Shown here piece after piece: positions 42,761 through 51,879 of a stretch of 64,000 nucleotides of DNA. Positions within the stretch are counted from its first letter, which is position 1; each line of letters starts with the position of its first letter. Under the pieces are notes generated by a model. The model was given only the letters and a program-made list of their open reading frames with translations. It was not told the origin of the DNA and made no database searches. Source of the stretch: Mesorhizobium sp. (GTDB lineage: Bacteria; Pseudomonadota; Alphaproteobacteria; Rhizobiales; Rhizobiaceae); the NCBI GenBank assembly GCA_004020645.1, contig SAQL01000006.1, forward strand, positions 186,001 through 250,000, given 5' to 3'. Made by a program: the position numbers and the translations under genes.

Positions 42761-44206
42761 TCAGCCGAGCCCGGCTTCCTTGAGCTGGCCGTCGACGCTG
42801 GTGGCCAGCATGTCGAGGCCTTCGTCGACCGGCACTTCCTTGGCCACCATCTTCTGCAGCGTCGCCGCCCATTCGGTGGTGAGATCGAAGAACAGCGGCT
42901 GCGGGGTGAACTTGATGCTGGCGCCGGGCGCCGAGACGTCGAACATCTCGACATAGCCCGGATAGCTCTTGTTCAGCCTCTCGCGGAACATCTGGTCGTT
43001 CCAGACCGACTGACGGACCGGATTGACGAAGTCCATCTTGGTCGCACCGAACAGTGCATGCTCGGGCCCGGATGCCCATTGCATGAAGTACCAGGTGGCG
43101 TCCTTGTCCTTCGAGAAATTGGACATCGACAGCGACCAGATCCAGATGTTAGGCGTTGGCGCCTTGGCGACGGGATTGGCCTTGAAGGCCGAAAAGGCGA
43201 GCTTGCCGGCCATCTTGTTGTCGCCGCCATTCATGAAGTAGCCGAGGATGTCCGCGTCGTAGATCATCGCCGAGGCGCCGGCGCCGAGATCGGTGCCGAC
43301 CTGATACCAGGTGTAGGTCGACCAGTCCTTGGGGCCGCTCTCCTGGATCATCTGGACCCACTGCTTGTGGAATGCCTTGGATTCGGCGGTGTTCATCGCG
43401 GCCGACAATTTGCCGTCGGCCGAGACATTCAGGTCCTTCTGGTCAAAATTGGCGTAAGCCGACAGGAAGCCGGGATGGATCGTCGCCCAGGAGCGCGAGC
43501 CGCGCACGCCGATGCCGTAGACGCCGCCACCGACATCCTTGGTGAGCTTGGCCGCCGTAGCGACCATCTCGTCCATATTGCCGGGAACGCTGACGCCGAC
43601 CTTGTCGAACATACCCTTATTGTAGGTGATGTTGTTCTGTTCGAAGCCCCACGGAATGCACCACTGTTTAGCGTCGTCGGAACCGAGCACGCCGCCAGGC
43701 TGACCGTTCCAGGCGCAGGACTTCCTGACACCGGGCAGGAAGTCGTCCCAGGCGTAGTTCACGTTGGTCTTGGTCGGATCCTTGATCCACTCGTTAAGGT
43801 CGGTGATCCAGCCGGCCGGGCCATAGGTCCAGGTCATGTAGGCGCCGGTCATGAAAGCATCGTATTCAGGCGAGCTGGCCGACAGCGCAGCGGTGACCTT
43901 GTCGAAATAGACATCCTCCGGGAAGACGTCGTAGACGACTTCCATGCCGGTCAACTTTTTGAAGTTTTCAAGGTTGGCGATCATCGCATCCGCGTAAGGA
44001 TGCTTGTTGAGCAAGAGCTTGATGGTTTTGCCCTTGTGCGCCTGCCAGTCGAAGTCCGCCGCCAGCGCACGGGTCTGCCCCAGATTGAGCAGCGTGCCGG
44101 CCGTGCCAGCGGCAAGGCCCATCGCGCCAAGACCCTTGATCAGCCCACGACGATCAACTTGTCCGCGCAGGAACGCATCGATCAGGTCTTTTTCTTTCTC
44201 ATGCAT
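42761..44206 (-). CDS. Polyol ABC transporter, extracellular binding protein (family 1, large)
   Basis: 481 residues; GGAGGAGAAG precedes the ATG. The leader RRGLIKGLGAMGLAAGTAGTLLNLG has a twin-Arg-like DRRGLIKG start and may be a Tat or Sec signal. The mature protein has the SBP_bac_1 layout: LLLNKHPYADAMIANLENFKKLTGM, YDAFMTGAYMTWTYGPAGWITDLNEWI, WGFEQNNITYNKGMFDKVG. It is the transport specificity determinant of the ery operon and is expected to bind erythritol and perhaps other polyols. It lies 44 nt after eryD. Confidence 0.88.
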   Translation of the reverse strand: MHEKEKDLIDAFLRGQVDRRGLIKGLGAMGLAAGTAGTLLNLGQTRALAADFDWQAHKGKTIKLLLNKHPYADAMIANLENFKKLTGMEVVYDVFPEDVYFDKVTAALSASSPEYDAFMTGAYMTWTYGPAGWITDLNEWIKDPTKTNVNYAWDDFLPGVRKSCAWNGQPGGVLGSDDAKQWCIPWGFEQNNITYNKGMFDKVGVSVPGNMDEMVATAAKLTKDVGGGVYGIGVRGSRSWATIHPGFLSAYANFDQKDLNVSADGKLSAAMNTAESKAFHKQWVQMIQESGPKDWSTYTWYQVGTDLGAGASAMIYDADILGYFMNGGDNKMAGKLAFSAFKANPVAKAPTPNIWIWSLSMSNFSKDKDATWYFMQWASGPEHALFGATKMDFVNPVRQSVWNDQMFRERLNKSYPGYVEMFDVSAPGASIKFTPQPLFFDLTTEWAATLQKMVAKEVPVDEGLDMLATSVDGQLKEAGLG

Positions 44207-44250
44207 TTGTCTTCTCCTCCACAGGGTAGTTTCAATCGAATGGCTGCCGG

Positions 44251-45225
44251 CTACCCGACCGACGTCTGCTCCACGAGTGATCGCGCCGTCCGCTCATCGG
44301 TGACCAAGCCCTTGAGATAGCGGCCCTCCAACACCGATTTGATGGCACGAACCTTCACCTTGCCGCCGGCGACGGCGACAATCCTGCGATTGCTGATGTC
44401 TTCGCGCGCCAGCGCCAGCGCCCGGTTGGAAAGGGTCGTCTCGACCGCCTTTCCAGCATCGTCGAAGAAATGGCCGAGCAGTTCGCCGACGCCGCCATTG
44501 CGGCGAATCTCTTCCATTTCGCCCTTTTCGATCATGCCGGTGGCGACCAGCGACGCCTCGCGCTCGGCGGTGCCGATGCCGGCAATGAGCAGGTCGGCGG
44601 CCTTGCCGAGATCGAAGACCTCACTGATGCCCTTCTGCCCGAGCAGCACGGTTCGATCCTCGACCGTGTTGGCGAACATCGGCACCGGCATCACATAGGC
44701 TTCCGCGCCGGTCCGTTCGGCCAGGCGGTGAATGACGTCGTGCGGATTGGCCGAGAACTTGCGCGTCAGGCCGCCAAGCAGTGAGACGAAGCGGGTCTTT
44801 TCGGCAGATATGCGCGGCAGATACTCCACGCAGGCGGCCAGTGTGCGGCCGTGACCGACGCCGATCAGCGTATCCTCGCCGCGTTCGATTTCACGCTTGA
44901 GAAATTGCGCGCCGGCAATGCCAAGCGCCTTGAGCGGCAAGTCTTCGCCATCGAAGTCGGGAACGACCTCGCAATAGTCGAGCCCGTAGCGGCTGGACAA
45001 ATCGTCTTCAAGCGCGACGCATTCCGACACTTCGCCGTCGATATAGACTTTGACCAACCCCTCCTGATTGGCCTTGGTGATGAGGCGATGCGCCTTGAGG
45101 CTGGTCAGGCCAAGCCGCTTGGCGACCTCCGACTGGGTCAGGCCACCAGCATAATGAAGCCAGGCGGCACGCGTCGCCATACTGGTTTCATCGTCGCGCA
45201 GCAGGCCGTTTCCAAAACCAACCAT
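44251..45225 (-). CDS. eryD: Erythritol operon repressor (SorC/DeoR-type)
   Basis: 324 residues. An N-terminal helix-turn-helix, GGLTQSEVAKRLGLTSLKAHRLITKANQEGLV, is followed by a SorC sugar-binding domain (GRTLAACVEYLPR, VSLLGGLTRKF, ADLLIAGIGTAE, VVAGGKVKVRAIKSVL-like end). EryD represses the ery operon in Brucella and responds to erythritol or a pathway intermediate. It is the first gene of an 11-gene minus-strand operon that runs to eryC, so repression is autoregulatory. A near-perfect palindrome lies 29 nt upstream. Confidence 0.88.
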   Translation of the reverse strand: MVGFGNGLLRDDETSMATRAAWLHYAGGLTQSEVAKRLGLTSLKAHRLITKANQEGLVKVYIDGEVSECVALEDDLSSRYGLDYCEVVPDFDGEDLPLKALGIAGAQFLKREIERGEDTLIGVGHGRTLAACVEYLPRISAEKTRFVSLLGGLTRKFSANPHDVIHRLAERTGAEAYVMPVPMFANTVEDRTVLLGQKGISEVFDLGKAADLLIAGIGTAEREASLVATGMIEKGEMEEIRRNGGVGELLGHFFDDAGKAVETTLSNRALALAREDISNRRIVAVAGGKVKVRAIKSVLEGRYLKGLVTDERTARSLVEQTSVG

Positions 45226-45673
45226 TTCCGCCCTTAGATATTTTTATCAATCGGTGCAAAATTTTTCACAAGCCGCCGCCGGAGTCAAGCGCCGCGTGGT
45301 TCAAATCATGACAAGGACCAAAAACTAGCCTGCTGAAGCGCCATCGTGCAGGGCGGTGCTAGTTTGAATATGCCATGCCTGTCGACCTGAAGGGCAAAGG
45401 CTGAACGGCTCGCTCCAAGCGAACCAGTTGCATGGCCGCTAAGGCCTGCTCCCGTTCACTGAGCGTATAACTGGGCTGACCGACGCCAAACGCCGTTTTG
45501 CTGAAAATGCTCTGCCCGCCGAATGGCGGTGCACCTCGCTTGCGGATCAGGCGAATTCGGGCAAGGAGGACAGGGAAGTATCAATCTTCACATTACGAGA
45601 GCTACAATAATTCTTCACAAACGGCTATCTATCCTGGCGACAGGGGTTTGGTTCGAGTCACGAGGGGCGCGGC
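45226..45673. other. Divergent intergenic region between eryD and the SWIM/MoxR operon
   Basis: About 450 nt with no supported gene. The eryD side is AT-rich and holds a candidate operator; the right side must carry the promoter of the SWIM operon, but no convincing -35/-10 pair was found. Confidence 0.6.
45254..45269. promoter_or_regulatory. Candidate EryD operator
   Basis: GTGCAAAATTTTTCAC is a palindrome with 7 of 8 base pairs matching, 29 nt upstream of the eryD start in an AT-rich tract. The AT-rich palindromic form fits SorC-family sites, and its position fits autorepression. Confidence 0.55.
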
Positions 45674-47074
45674 TTGGAATTCGATTTGAAGACCATTGAG
45701 GCGCTTGCTCCCGATCAGGCGTCGCTGAGCGCCGCCTCCAAGCTGACCAAGCGATCGAACTGGCCGCGGCTCGAAAAGAATGAGCGGCAGGCGCTCATCT
45801 GGGGTGAATGCCAGGGCTCCGGCTCCAATCCGTATCGTGTGGTGGTCGACACGGGCGATCACGGCTACAAATGCACCTGCCCGTCGCGAAAATTCCCATG
45901 CAAGCACACTCTGGCGCTGATGTGGATTGCCGCGACCGCGCCAGCCAGTTTTGCCGCGGCCGAATCCTCGCCGGAATGGGTGAATGACTGGCTTGGCAGG
46001 CGCAGGAAGACGACGCCACCGCCAGCGCAACCGACAGCCGGTGCGGCGGCCAAGAGTATTGATGAAGCCGCACGGACGGACGAGAGCGCCGCCGTCGAAG
46101 ACGTTGCGGCAGTGGAGCGTCGCGAGGCAGCGCAGCGCAAGCGGGCGGAAGACACACGACAAGCAGTGTCGGCGGCGCTCGATGAACTCGATCAATGGAT
46201 CGCCGATCAGTTGCGGCTTGGTCTTTCCGGGTTTGTCGACGGCAGCAGCGACCGTTGCCGCCGGATTGCCGCGCGGCTGGTCGACATGAAGGCAACCGCG
46301 CTTGCCGGCCGCATCGACGAGATCCCATCGCGGCTGATGGCGCTGCGCGGCGAGGAAAAACCGGATGCGGCGATCCGCGAGCTCGGCAAGCTTGTGTTGC
46401 TGGCCAAGGCATGGCGGGCGGCGCCCGACGACCCAGAGCTGAAGCGCCTCGTATCGACATCGGAAACCCGCGAACAGGTCTTGGCCAATCCGGATGCAAA
46501 ACAGGTCGAAAGCTTCTGGGAGGTCCTGGGCGAGAAGATCGAGAGCCGCCGTGACGGTCTCGTCAGCCATTCGACCTGGCTGCTTGATCTGAAGAGCGCT
46601 ACCCCGCAATTTGCCGTGCTGCTCGATTATTTTCCGGCTTCTGCCGGACGCCGGTCCAATGCTTTTGCACCTGGCGATCGTTTCGATGCCCGGCTGGTCT
46701 TTTATCCATCACGCAAGCCGCTTCGCGCACTGGTGGCGGAACGCATGGGTGAAGTGATGTCCGGCGCGTGGCCTGATTTCAGCTTTGGCGCTGCAAAGGA
46801 CCCACTCGCCACACATGCTTCCTATCAGGATGCTGCGCCTTGGATTACCGATTGTCCTCTCATGCTGCCGCCTGGTGCGATCCTGGTCGACGACCGCGGC
46901 ACAGGCTGGTGGCAGGCCGCGGACGATCCGCAAGGGATCGCCTTGCCGATCGCAGGCGCTGTCAATCAAACATTGCTCGGCCTCGACCTTGCGGCCACGG
47001 CAGCGCTCTGGAATGGCGCCAGGCTTGAACTCCTGGCGGCGCAAAGCGGGTTCGGGAGGCTTGACCTGTCGTGA
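45674..47074 (+). CDS. SWIM zinc-finger protein of a MoxR-VWA module (YehQ-like)
   Basis: 466 residues from a TTG preceded by GAGGGGCG. The SWIM finger is near the N terminus: Cys67-x-Cys69, Cys76-x-His78 in YKCTCPSRKFPCKHTLALMW. A charged linker with a helical stretch (residues 110-170) follows, then a region with a HEAT-like or helical core, and a C-terminal beta-rich part (GAILVDDRGTGWWQAADDPQG). SWIM fingers bind nucleic acid or protein. It opens a tightly spaced five-gene set and overlaps the next gene by 4 nt (GTGA). The E. coli yehLMPQ cluster has the same components. Confidence 0.8.
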   Translation: MEFDLKTIEALAPDQASLSAASKLTKRSNWPRLEKNERQALIWGECQGSGSNPYRVVVDTGDHGYKCTCPSRKFPCKHTLALMWIAATAPASFAAAESSPEWVNDWLGRRRKTTPPPAQPTAGAAAKSIDEAARTDESAAVEDVAAVERREAAQRKRAEDTRQAVSAALDELDQWIADQLRLGLSGFVDGSSDRCRRIAARLVDMKATALAGRIDEIPSRLMALRGEEKPDAAIRELGKLVLLAKAWRAAPDDPELKRLVSTSETREQVLANPDAKQVESFWEVLGEKIESRRDGLVSHSTWLLDLKSATPQFAVLLDYFPASAGRRSNAFAPGDRFDARLVFYPSRKPLRALVAERMGEVMSGAWPDFSFGAAKDPLATHASYQDAAPWITDCPLMLPPGAILVDDRGTGWWQAADDPQGIALPIAGAVNQTLLGLDLAATAALWNGARLELLAAQSGFGRLDLS

Positions 47075-48516
47075 ATGAGACCGAGCAAACTGGCCTGGCG
47101 ACAATGCGCGATTGCTGGATCACCGGCGGAGCCACCTTCGATCTGGCTCCGACCGCCTGGAAGACAATCGCCGGCAGTACAAGTCCCGACGAGCAGGAGC
47201 GCCGGCTGCTGGCAATCGCAGCGCAAGCACTCGACGTCGCCCTGCGGCCTGCGGCGCCGAAGACGCTCAAGCGTCGGCCGCCGCTGCCCAGGCTTGCGCT
47301 CCCTATGCTGCCGGAGCGATTGCGGCCGCTGTTGAGAGCCGCTCTGAAACACGCCGTCGACGCGAGACGCAAGACGCGCGTGGTGACGCTTGTCGCCAGC
47401 CGCGGCTTTGTGCTTCATCCGATGGACTGGATGCCCGTCGCGTCGGATCAGAACAGCCCGGACGTCTACGCTCCCTGGATCGACTGGCAAGCAAGCGTGG
47501 ACGGGGAGAGACATGCCCCGCAGGAGAAACTGACGGCGGAAAATTGGGATGAGTTCTATCCCGCCGCGCGACGCATCGCGCTGGCAGACATGCGCCGCAG
47601 TGAACCGGCTTCGGCCCGACTGCTGGTCGAGGCCAAGGCTTCGGGCGAGCCCGCCGAGGTCAGGCTTGCGCTGATCGAACTCATGCGCTTCGGCCTGAAT
47701 CCTGAGGACGCGCCGTTCCTTAAAAGCCTCTCCGCCGACAGGTCCGGCAAGGTGCGCGAACTGGCTGGCCGGCTGCTGGCAAGGTTGGGAGAGCACGGCC
47801 GTTCAAACGATGGCGGACCGGATGATCCCGCAGCTGAACTCGCCGCGTTCATCAGCGAAGGCAAATCCGGCTTCATCCGCCGCCGCAGCATCTACACGCC
47901 GGCGAAGTTGAAATCGCCGGCGCAGGAAAAGCGTCGCGCCGAATTGTTCGAGACCTGCAATCTGGTCGACCTGGCCGCGCGGTTCAGTGCTACCGAACCT
48001 GAGTTCATAGGAGCCTGGCAATTCGGCGCCGACAACAATGCCGACATCCTGATCGCACGAATGGTCGCCGCTTCGGGGAGCGACGTCGCGGTGACGCATA
48101 TGGCGGACGCACTTGTCGCCGATGGTGACAAGCCAGCGCTGTTCGTACTGCACCTCACGCCGCGCCTGGACAGTCGCAGAAAACGAGCCCTCGTCCGGCT
48201 GATCCTCAAGCAAGCGAATTACCTCAACGCGATCAATCTGGCGGAAGGCATTGATGCTGGCTGGCTGGAATGGAACGATCTTTCGAATGGATCGGCTCTT
48301 GCGGCGCTGCGCTCCGCCGTTGCGGGAAACGACGACGCCATGCGCCGGGGCGCCGACGATATACTGGAAACGATCGGCTTCCTTGCCACGGCGACCACAG
48401 CAGCAAAATTGATCGACGAGGTCGTCGCAGCCGGCATGCCGCCCGCAGCCCCATCACTCAGTGTCCTGCGTCTCAACGCGGCGCTGGCCGAACATCAGTC
48501 TAGAACCGACACATGA
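47071..48516 (+). CDS. DUF5691-type helical repeat protein of a MoxR-VWA module
   Basis: 481 residues from a GTG overlapping the SWIM stop. It is almost all alpha-helical, with HEAT-like repeats: HPSARLLVEAK-like segments around residues 180-260 (EVRLALIELMRFGLNPEDAPFLKSL, then DRSGKVRELAGRLLARLG). The C-terminal part AALRSAVAGNDDAMRRGADDILETIG is also helical. No catalytic motif is seen. It is probably a scaffold that connects the AAA+ ATPase to its targets. The family name is my recognition from gene order and fold, not a search result. Confidence 0.7.
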   Translation: MNETEQTGLATMRDCWITGGATFDLAPTAWKTIAGSTSPDEQERRLLAIAAQALDVALRPAAPKTLKRRPPLPRLALPMLPERLRPLLRAALKHAVDARRKTRVVTLVASRGFVLHPMDWMPVASDQNSPDVYAPWIDWQASVDGERHAPQEKLTAENWDEFYPAARRIALADMRRSEPASARLLVEAKASGEPAEVRLALIELMRFGLNPEDAPFLKSLSADRSGKVRELAGRLLARLGEHGRSNDGGPDDPAAELAAFISEGKSGFIRRRSIYTPAKLKSPAQEKRRAELFETCNLVDLAARFSATEPEFIGAWQFGADNNADILIARMVAASGSDVAVTHMADALVADGDKPALFVLHLTPRLDSRRKRALVRLILKQANYLNAINLAEGIDAGWLEWNDLSNGSALAALRSAVAGNDDAMRRGADDILETIGFLATATTAAKLIDEVVAAGMPPAAPSLSVLRLNAALAEHQSRTDT

Positions 48517-48534
48517 TCAATCCGGAGAATTCAT

Positions 48535-49614
48535 ATGAACGCTGCCATCCGTCTCCCGGTCGAGCAGGCCTATGCCTCTGAATTGCAGGCGCTGGCGCGC
48601 AGTGACGACAGGCAAAAGCCTGCCGGCTGGGGCCTCTCTCCACAAGCTGTGCTGATTTATCTGCTGGGCGGGAAGGCCGGTGACGGCACGCCGGTAACGC
48701 CAAAATATGTCGGTCGCCGCCGGTTGATGGAGACTGCGGTGGCAACGCTCGCCACCGACCGCGCATTGTTGCTGCTCGGCGTTCCCGGAACGGCCAAGTC
48801 CTGGGTGTCTGAACATCTCGCCGCCGCCATCATGGGCGACTCGACGCTGATCGTGCAGTGCACGGCCGGCACCGACGAGAACCAGATCCGCTATGGCTGG
48901 AACTATGCGCAACTTCTGGCAAAGGGCCCGAGCCAGGAAGCATTGGTGCCGACGCCGCTCTACCGCGCCATGCAGACCGGCAAGCTCTGCCGACTCGAGG
49001 AACTGACGCGCATGGGCTCGGATGTGCAAGACACGCTGATCACCGTACTTTCCGAAAAGATGATGCCGATCCCGGAATTGAACACATCGATCTATGCCCA
49101 GCGCGGCTTCAACATCATCGCCACGGCAAACAACCGGGACAAAGGTGTGAATGAACTCTCCTCGGCACTCAAGCGTCGCTTCAATGTCGTGGTGCTGCCA
49201 TTGCCGGAAGACATGGCTGAAGAGGTGGCGATCGTCTCCAAGCGGGTCGATGAGATGGCCGGCGGGCTCGACCTGCCGGTGCCGAAAAATGTCGGCGAGG
49301 AGATAGCCCGGGTATTGACCATCTTCCGTGAATTGCGGTCCGGTGCGACCGCCGACGGCAAGGTGACGCTGAAGACGCCCTCGGGCTCGCTGTCGACCGC
49401 CGAGGCGATCGCCACGATGGTTGGCGGGCTGAGCCAGGCGGCGTGGTTCGACAGCGGCAAGCTCGGCGCCGAAGGTCTCGCCGCCAGCCTTGTCGGCGCG
49501 ATCGTGAAAGACCCGGTACAGGACAAGGCAGTGCTTGAGGAATATCTGGAAACAGTGCTCAAGAAGCGGCCCGACTATGCCGGCTACTATGCGGCCTTGA
49601 ACGCAGCGATCTGA
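48535..49614 (+). CDS. MoxR-family AAA+ ATPase (YehL type)
   Basis: 359 residues; CCGGAG lies 8 nt before the ATG. Walker A is GVPGTAKS (82-89). The Walker B position reads KLCRLEEL with Glu155-Glu156 in place of Asp-Glu. Sensor 1 is IIATANNRDKG and the arginine finger is in SALKRRFN. A C-terminal lid follows. Such ATPases work with VWA partners to remodel proteins or insert cofactors. The VWA partner is encoded two genes downstream. Confidence 0.85.
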   Translation: MNAAIRLPVEQAYASELQALARSDDRQKPAGWGLSPQAVLIYLLGGKAGDGTPVTPKYVGRRRLMETAVATLATDRALLLLGVPGTAKSWVSEHLAAAIMGDSTLIVQCTAGTDENQIRYGWNYAQLLAKGPSQEALVPTPLYRAMQTGKLCRLEELTRMGSDVQDTLITVLSEKMMPIPELNTSIYAQRGFNIIATANNRDKGVNELSSALKRRFNVVVLPLPEDMAEEVAIVSKRVDEMAGGLDLPVPKNVGEEIARVLTIFRELRSGATADGKVTLKTPSGSLSTAEAIATMVGGLSQAAWFDSGKLGAEGLAASLVGAIVKDPVQDKAVLEEYLETVLKKRPDYAGYYAALNAAI

Positions 49615-49620
49615 CGCGCC

Positions 49621-51879
49621 ATGGGGCACAACGACGTCGCCTATTTCGGCATACGCCATCACGGGCCGGGTTCCGCCGACAGCCTTGTGCAGGCATTGCA
49701 GGATTTGCAGCCGGTCGCCGTGCTGATCGAGGGGCCGATCGATGCCTCCGCGCTGCTGCCCTTGCTGGCCCGCCCGGAAATGCAGCCGCCGGTAGCACTG
49801 CTTTGCTATCCGGAGGAGGATCCGGCTTCGACAAGTTTTTGGCCGTTCGCCGAGTTCTCGCCGGAATATCAGGCGGTCCTTTGGGCCGTGGACAACAAGG
49901 CGGCGTTGCGCTTCATCGACCTGCCGTCGTCGGCGCGCTTCTCGGAAGCGGCGGTCGACGGCGCGGAAAAAATCGATGCCGGCGAAGCGAAGGAAGCAAG
50001 CGAGCGTGATGATGTGGCTCCGCATCGGCGTGATCCGATAGGCACGCTGGCCCGCGCCGCCGGCTATGAGGACGGCGAAAGCTGGTGGTCGGACATCATC
50101 GAGCAGAATCCGGAACCAGGCCCCATATTCGCGGCCATCTCCGACGCGATGATGACACTGAGGTATGGTGAAGGCTCGATCGCGCAGTTCGAGGCCCAGC
50201 GCGAAGCGCATATGCGGCTCGAAATCGCTGCGGCGCGCAAGGAATTCGACGGACCTATCGCCGTCGTCTGCGGAGCGTGGCATGTGCCGGCACTGCAGGC
50301 GACACACACGCAGAAAAACGATCAAGCCCTGCTTAAGGGGATTGCAAGGCGCAAGAGCACGATGACATGGGCGCCGTGGACGGGACCGCGTCTGGCGCTG
50401 GGTTACGGCTATGGCGCGGGCGTCGTCGCACCCGGCTGGTGCAAGCATCTCTGGCGCACGCGCGGCCGGCGCGATGCAGCAACCTTGTGGCTTGCAATGA
50501 TTGCAGCGGTCCTGCGGGTGAAGGGTCACCTGGTCTCGACCGCTTCGCTGATCGAAGCGGAGCGGCTCGCCCGCACGCTCGCCGCGATTCGCGAGCGGCC
50601 GAAAGCCGGGTTTGAGGAATTGCGCGACGCCGCAATTGCGGCTCTGTTCAATGGCGAAGCGTTGCTGTGGGCCCTGGTCGAGGCCGAGCTGCTTCTAGGT
50701 GCGGACGTCGGCGAAATTCCACCCGACACGCCGTTGGCGCCGTTGATCGAGGATCTGCAGCGCAACCAGAAGGCGGCGCGGCTGAAACCTGAAGCGCTGG
50801 AGCGGGAACTATCCGTCGACCTGCGAAGCGACAGCGGGCTGTTTCGTTCGACATTGCTGCATCGGCTGAACGTGCTTGGTGTGCATTGGGGTAAGTTGAC
50901 GGACGCCGGTCGCAGCCGTGGCACCTTCCGCGAGCGGTGGACCCTGACCTGGGAGCCGGAATATGCCGTTCGCCTGGTGGAGAACCTGATCTACGGGCCG
51001 ACCATTGAAAAGGCTGCCAACGGCCGCCTGATCCAGATGATCGAAGCCGCAGCAACCCTCGATACTCTTGCGGCACTGGTCCAGGGCGCCATCACGGCAG
51101 GCCTGTCGGAAGCATCGACGGCCGGTCTCGCGGCCCTGGAGGCGCGCGCGGCGCGCAGCAGCGAATGCCTGGAGATTCTGGCCTCGGTGCCGCCGCTCGC
51201 CGACATCATCCGCTACGGCGAGGCCCGCAAAACAGAGACGAACCGGCTTTCCGGCCTGATGGAGCGGCTGATCGTCGAAGGTGCGATCGCGCTTCCCTAT
51301 GCGGCACGCGACCTGGATGAGCAGGCCGCCGCGACGCTGGCTAGCGTGATGCGCAAGGCCGATGAGGCGATCAGGCTGGTCGAGCCCGGGGAAGACGTGC
51401 TGAACGGATGGCGCAACGGGCTGGCTGCCGTGCTGGAGGGGTCGCGAGCGACGGCGCTGCTCGCCGGATGCGCCGCGCACCTGCTCTACGAGGCCGGCCG
51501 CCTGTCCGCCGAAGCCGCAGCCGGGCTGCTCGGGCGACGCCTGTCGCCGGGCACGCCGGTCGCCGAGGCGGCGGGATTCTTCGAGGGCTTCTTCAGCACA
51601 GCCGGTCAACGGCTGATCTATGACGAAGGTCTGCGCAGCGCGGTCGATTCCTGGCTCAAATCTCTCGACGAAGATGCTTTCATCGCGCACCTGCCGTTGC
51701 TGCGCCGCGTCTTTTCCAATCTGGACAGCATGGAGCGCCGGCGGCTGATCGAAGCGGTTCTCCGCCGCGCCGCGCGCTTGCCGGCTGGCCTGACGCCGAC
51801 GCCGGATGGCGGCGAGGCATGGCGCCGACACCTGGAACGGCTTGGACCGTTGCTCATGGGAGGAAACGGCAATGGATGA
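49621..51879 (+). CDS. DUF5682 protein (YehM-like) of a MoxR-VWA module
   Basis: 752 residues. The N-terminal third has a conserved pattern FGIRHHGPGSADSLVQAL, AVLIEGPIDAS, RFIDLPSSARF and VVCGAWHVPAL. The paired His/Gly motifs recall the EreA/ChaN/TraB-like fold, so an enzymatic role is possible but unproven. The C-terminal two thirds are helical and varied. It lies 6 nt after the AAA+ gene and overlaps the VWA gene by 8 nt. Its size and place match YehM of E. coli. Confidence 0.75.
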   Translation: MGHNDVAYFGIRHHGPGSADSLVQALQDLQPVAVLIEGPIDASALLPLLARPEMQPPVALLCYPEEDPASTSFWPFAEFSPEYQAVLWAVDNKAALRFIDLPSSARFSEAAVDGAEKIDAGEAKEASERDDVAPHRRDPIGTLARAAGYEDGESWWSDIIEQNPEPGPIFAAISDAMMTLRYGEGSIAQFEAQREAHMRLEIAAARKEFDGPIAVVCGAWHVPALQATHTQKNDQALLKGIARRKSTMTWAPWTGPRLALGYGYGAGVVAPGWCKHLWRTRGRRDAATLWLAMIAAVLRVKGHLVSTASLIEAERLARTLAAIRERPKAGFEELRDAAIAALFNGEALLWALVEAELLLGADVGEIPPDTPLAPLIEDLQRNQKAARLKPEALERELSVDLRSDSGLFRSTLLHRLNVLGVHWGKLTDAGRSRGTFRERWTLTWEPEYAVRLVENLIYGPTIEKAANGRLIQMIEAAATLDTLAALVQGAITAGLSEASTAGLAALEARAARSSECLEILASVPPLADIIRYGEARKTETNRLSGLMERLIVEGAIALPYAARDLDEQAAATLASVMRKADEAIRLVEPGEDVLNGWRNGLAAVLEGSRATALLAGCAAHLLYEAGRLSAEAAAGLLGRRLSPGTPVAEAAGFFEGFFSTAGQRLIYDEGLRSAVDSWLKSLDEDAFIAHLPLLRRVFSNLDSMERRRLIEAVLRRAARLPAGLTPTPDGGEAWRRHLERLGPLLMGGNGNG

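Noticed and set aside
45650..45672. tRNA-like T-arm (GGTTCGAGTC)
   Set aside because: No acceptor, D or anticodon stem can be folded around it, and there is no CCA or matching 5' end.
48517..50529. 670-codon minus-strand open frame opposite the MoxR and DUF5682 genes
   Set aside because: The plus-strand genes have clear AAA+ motifs and coupled starts; the antisense product is Arg/His-rich and has no domain.
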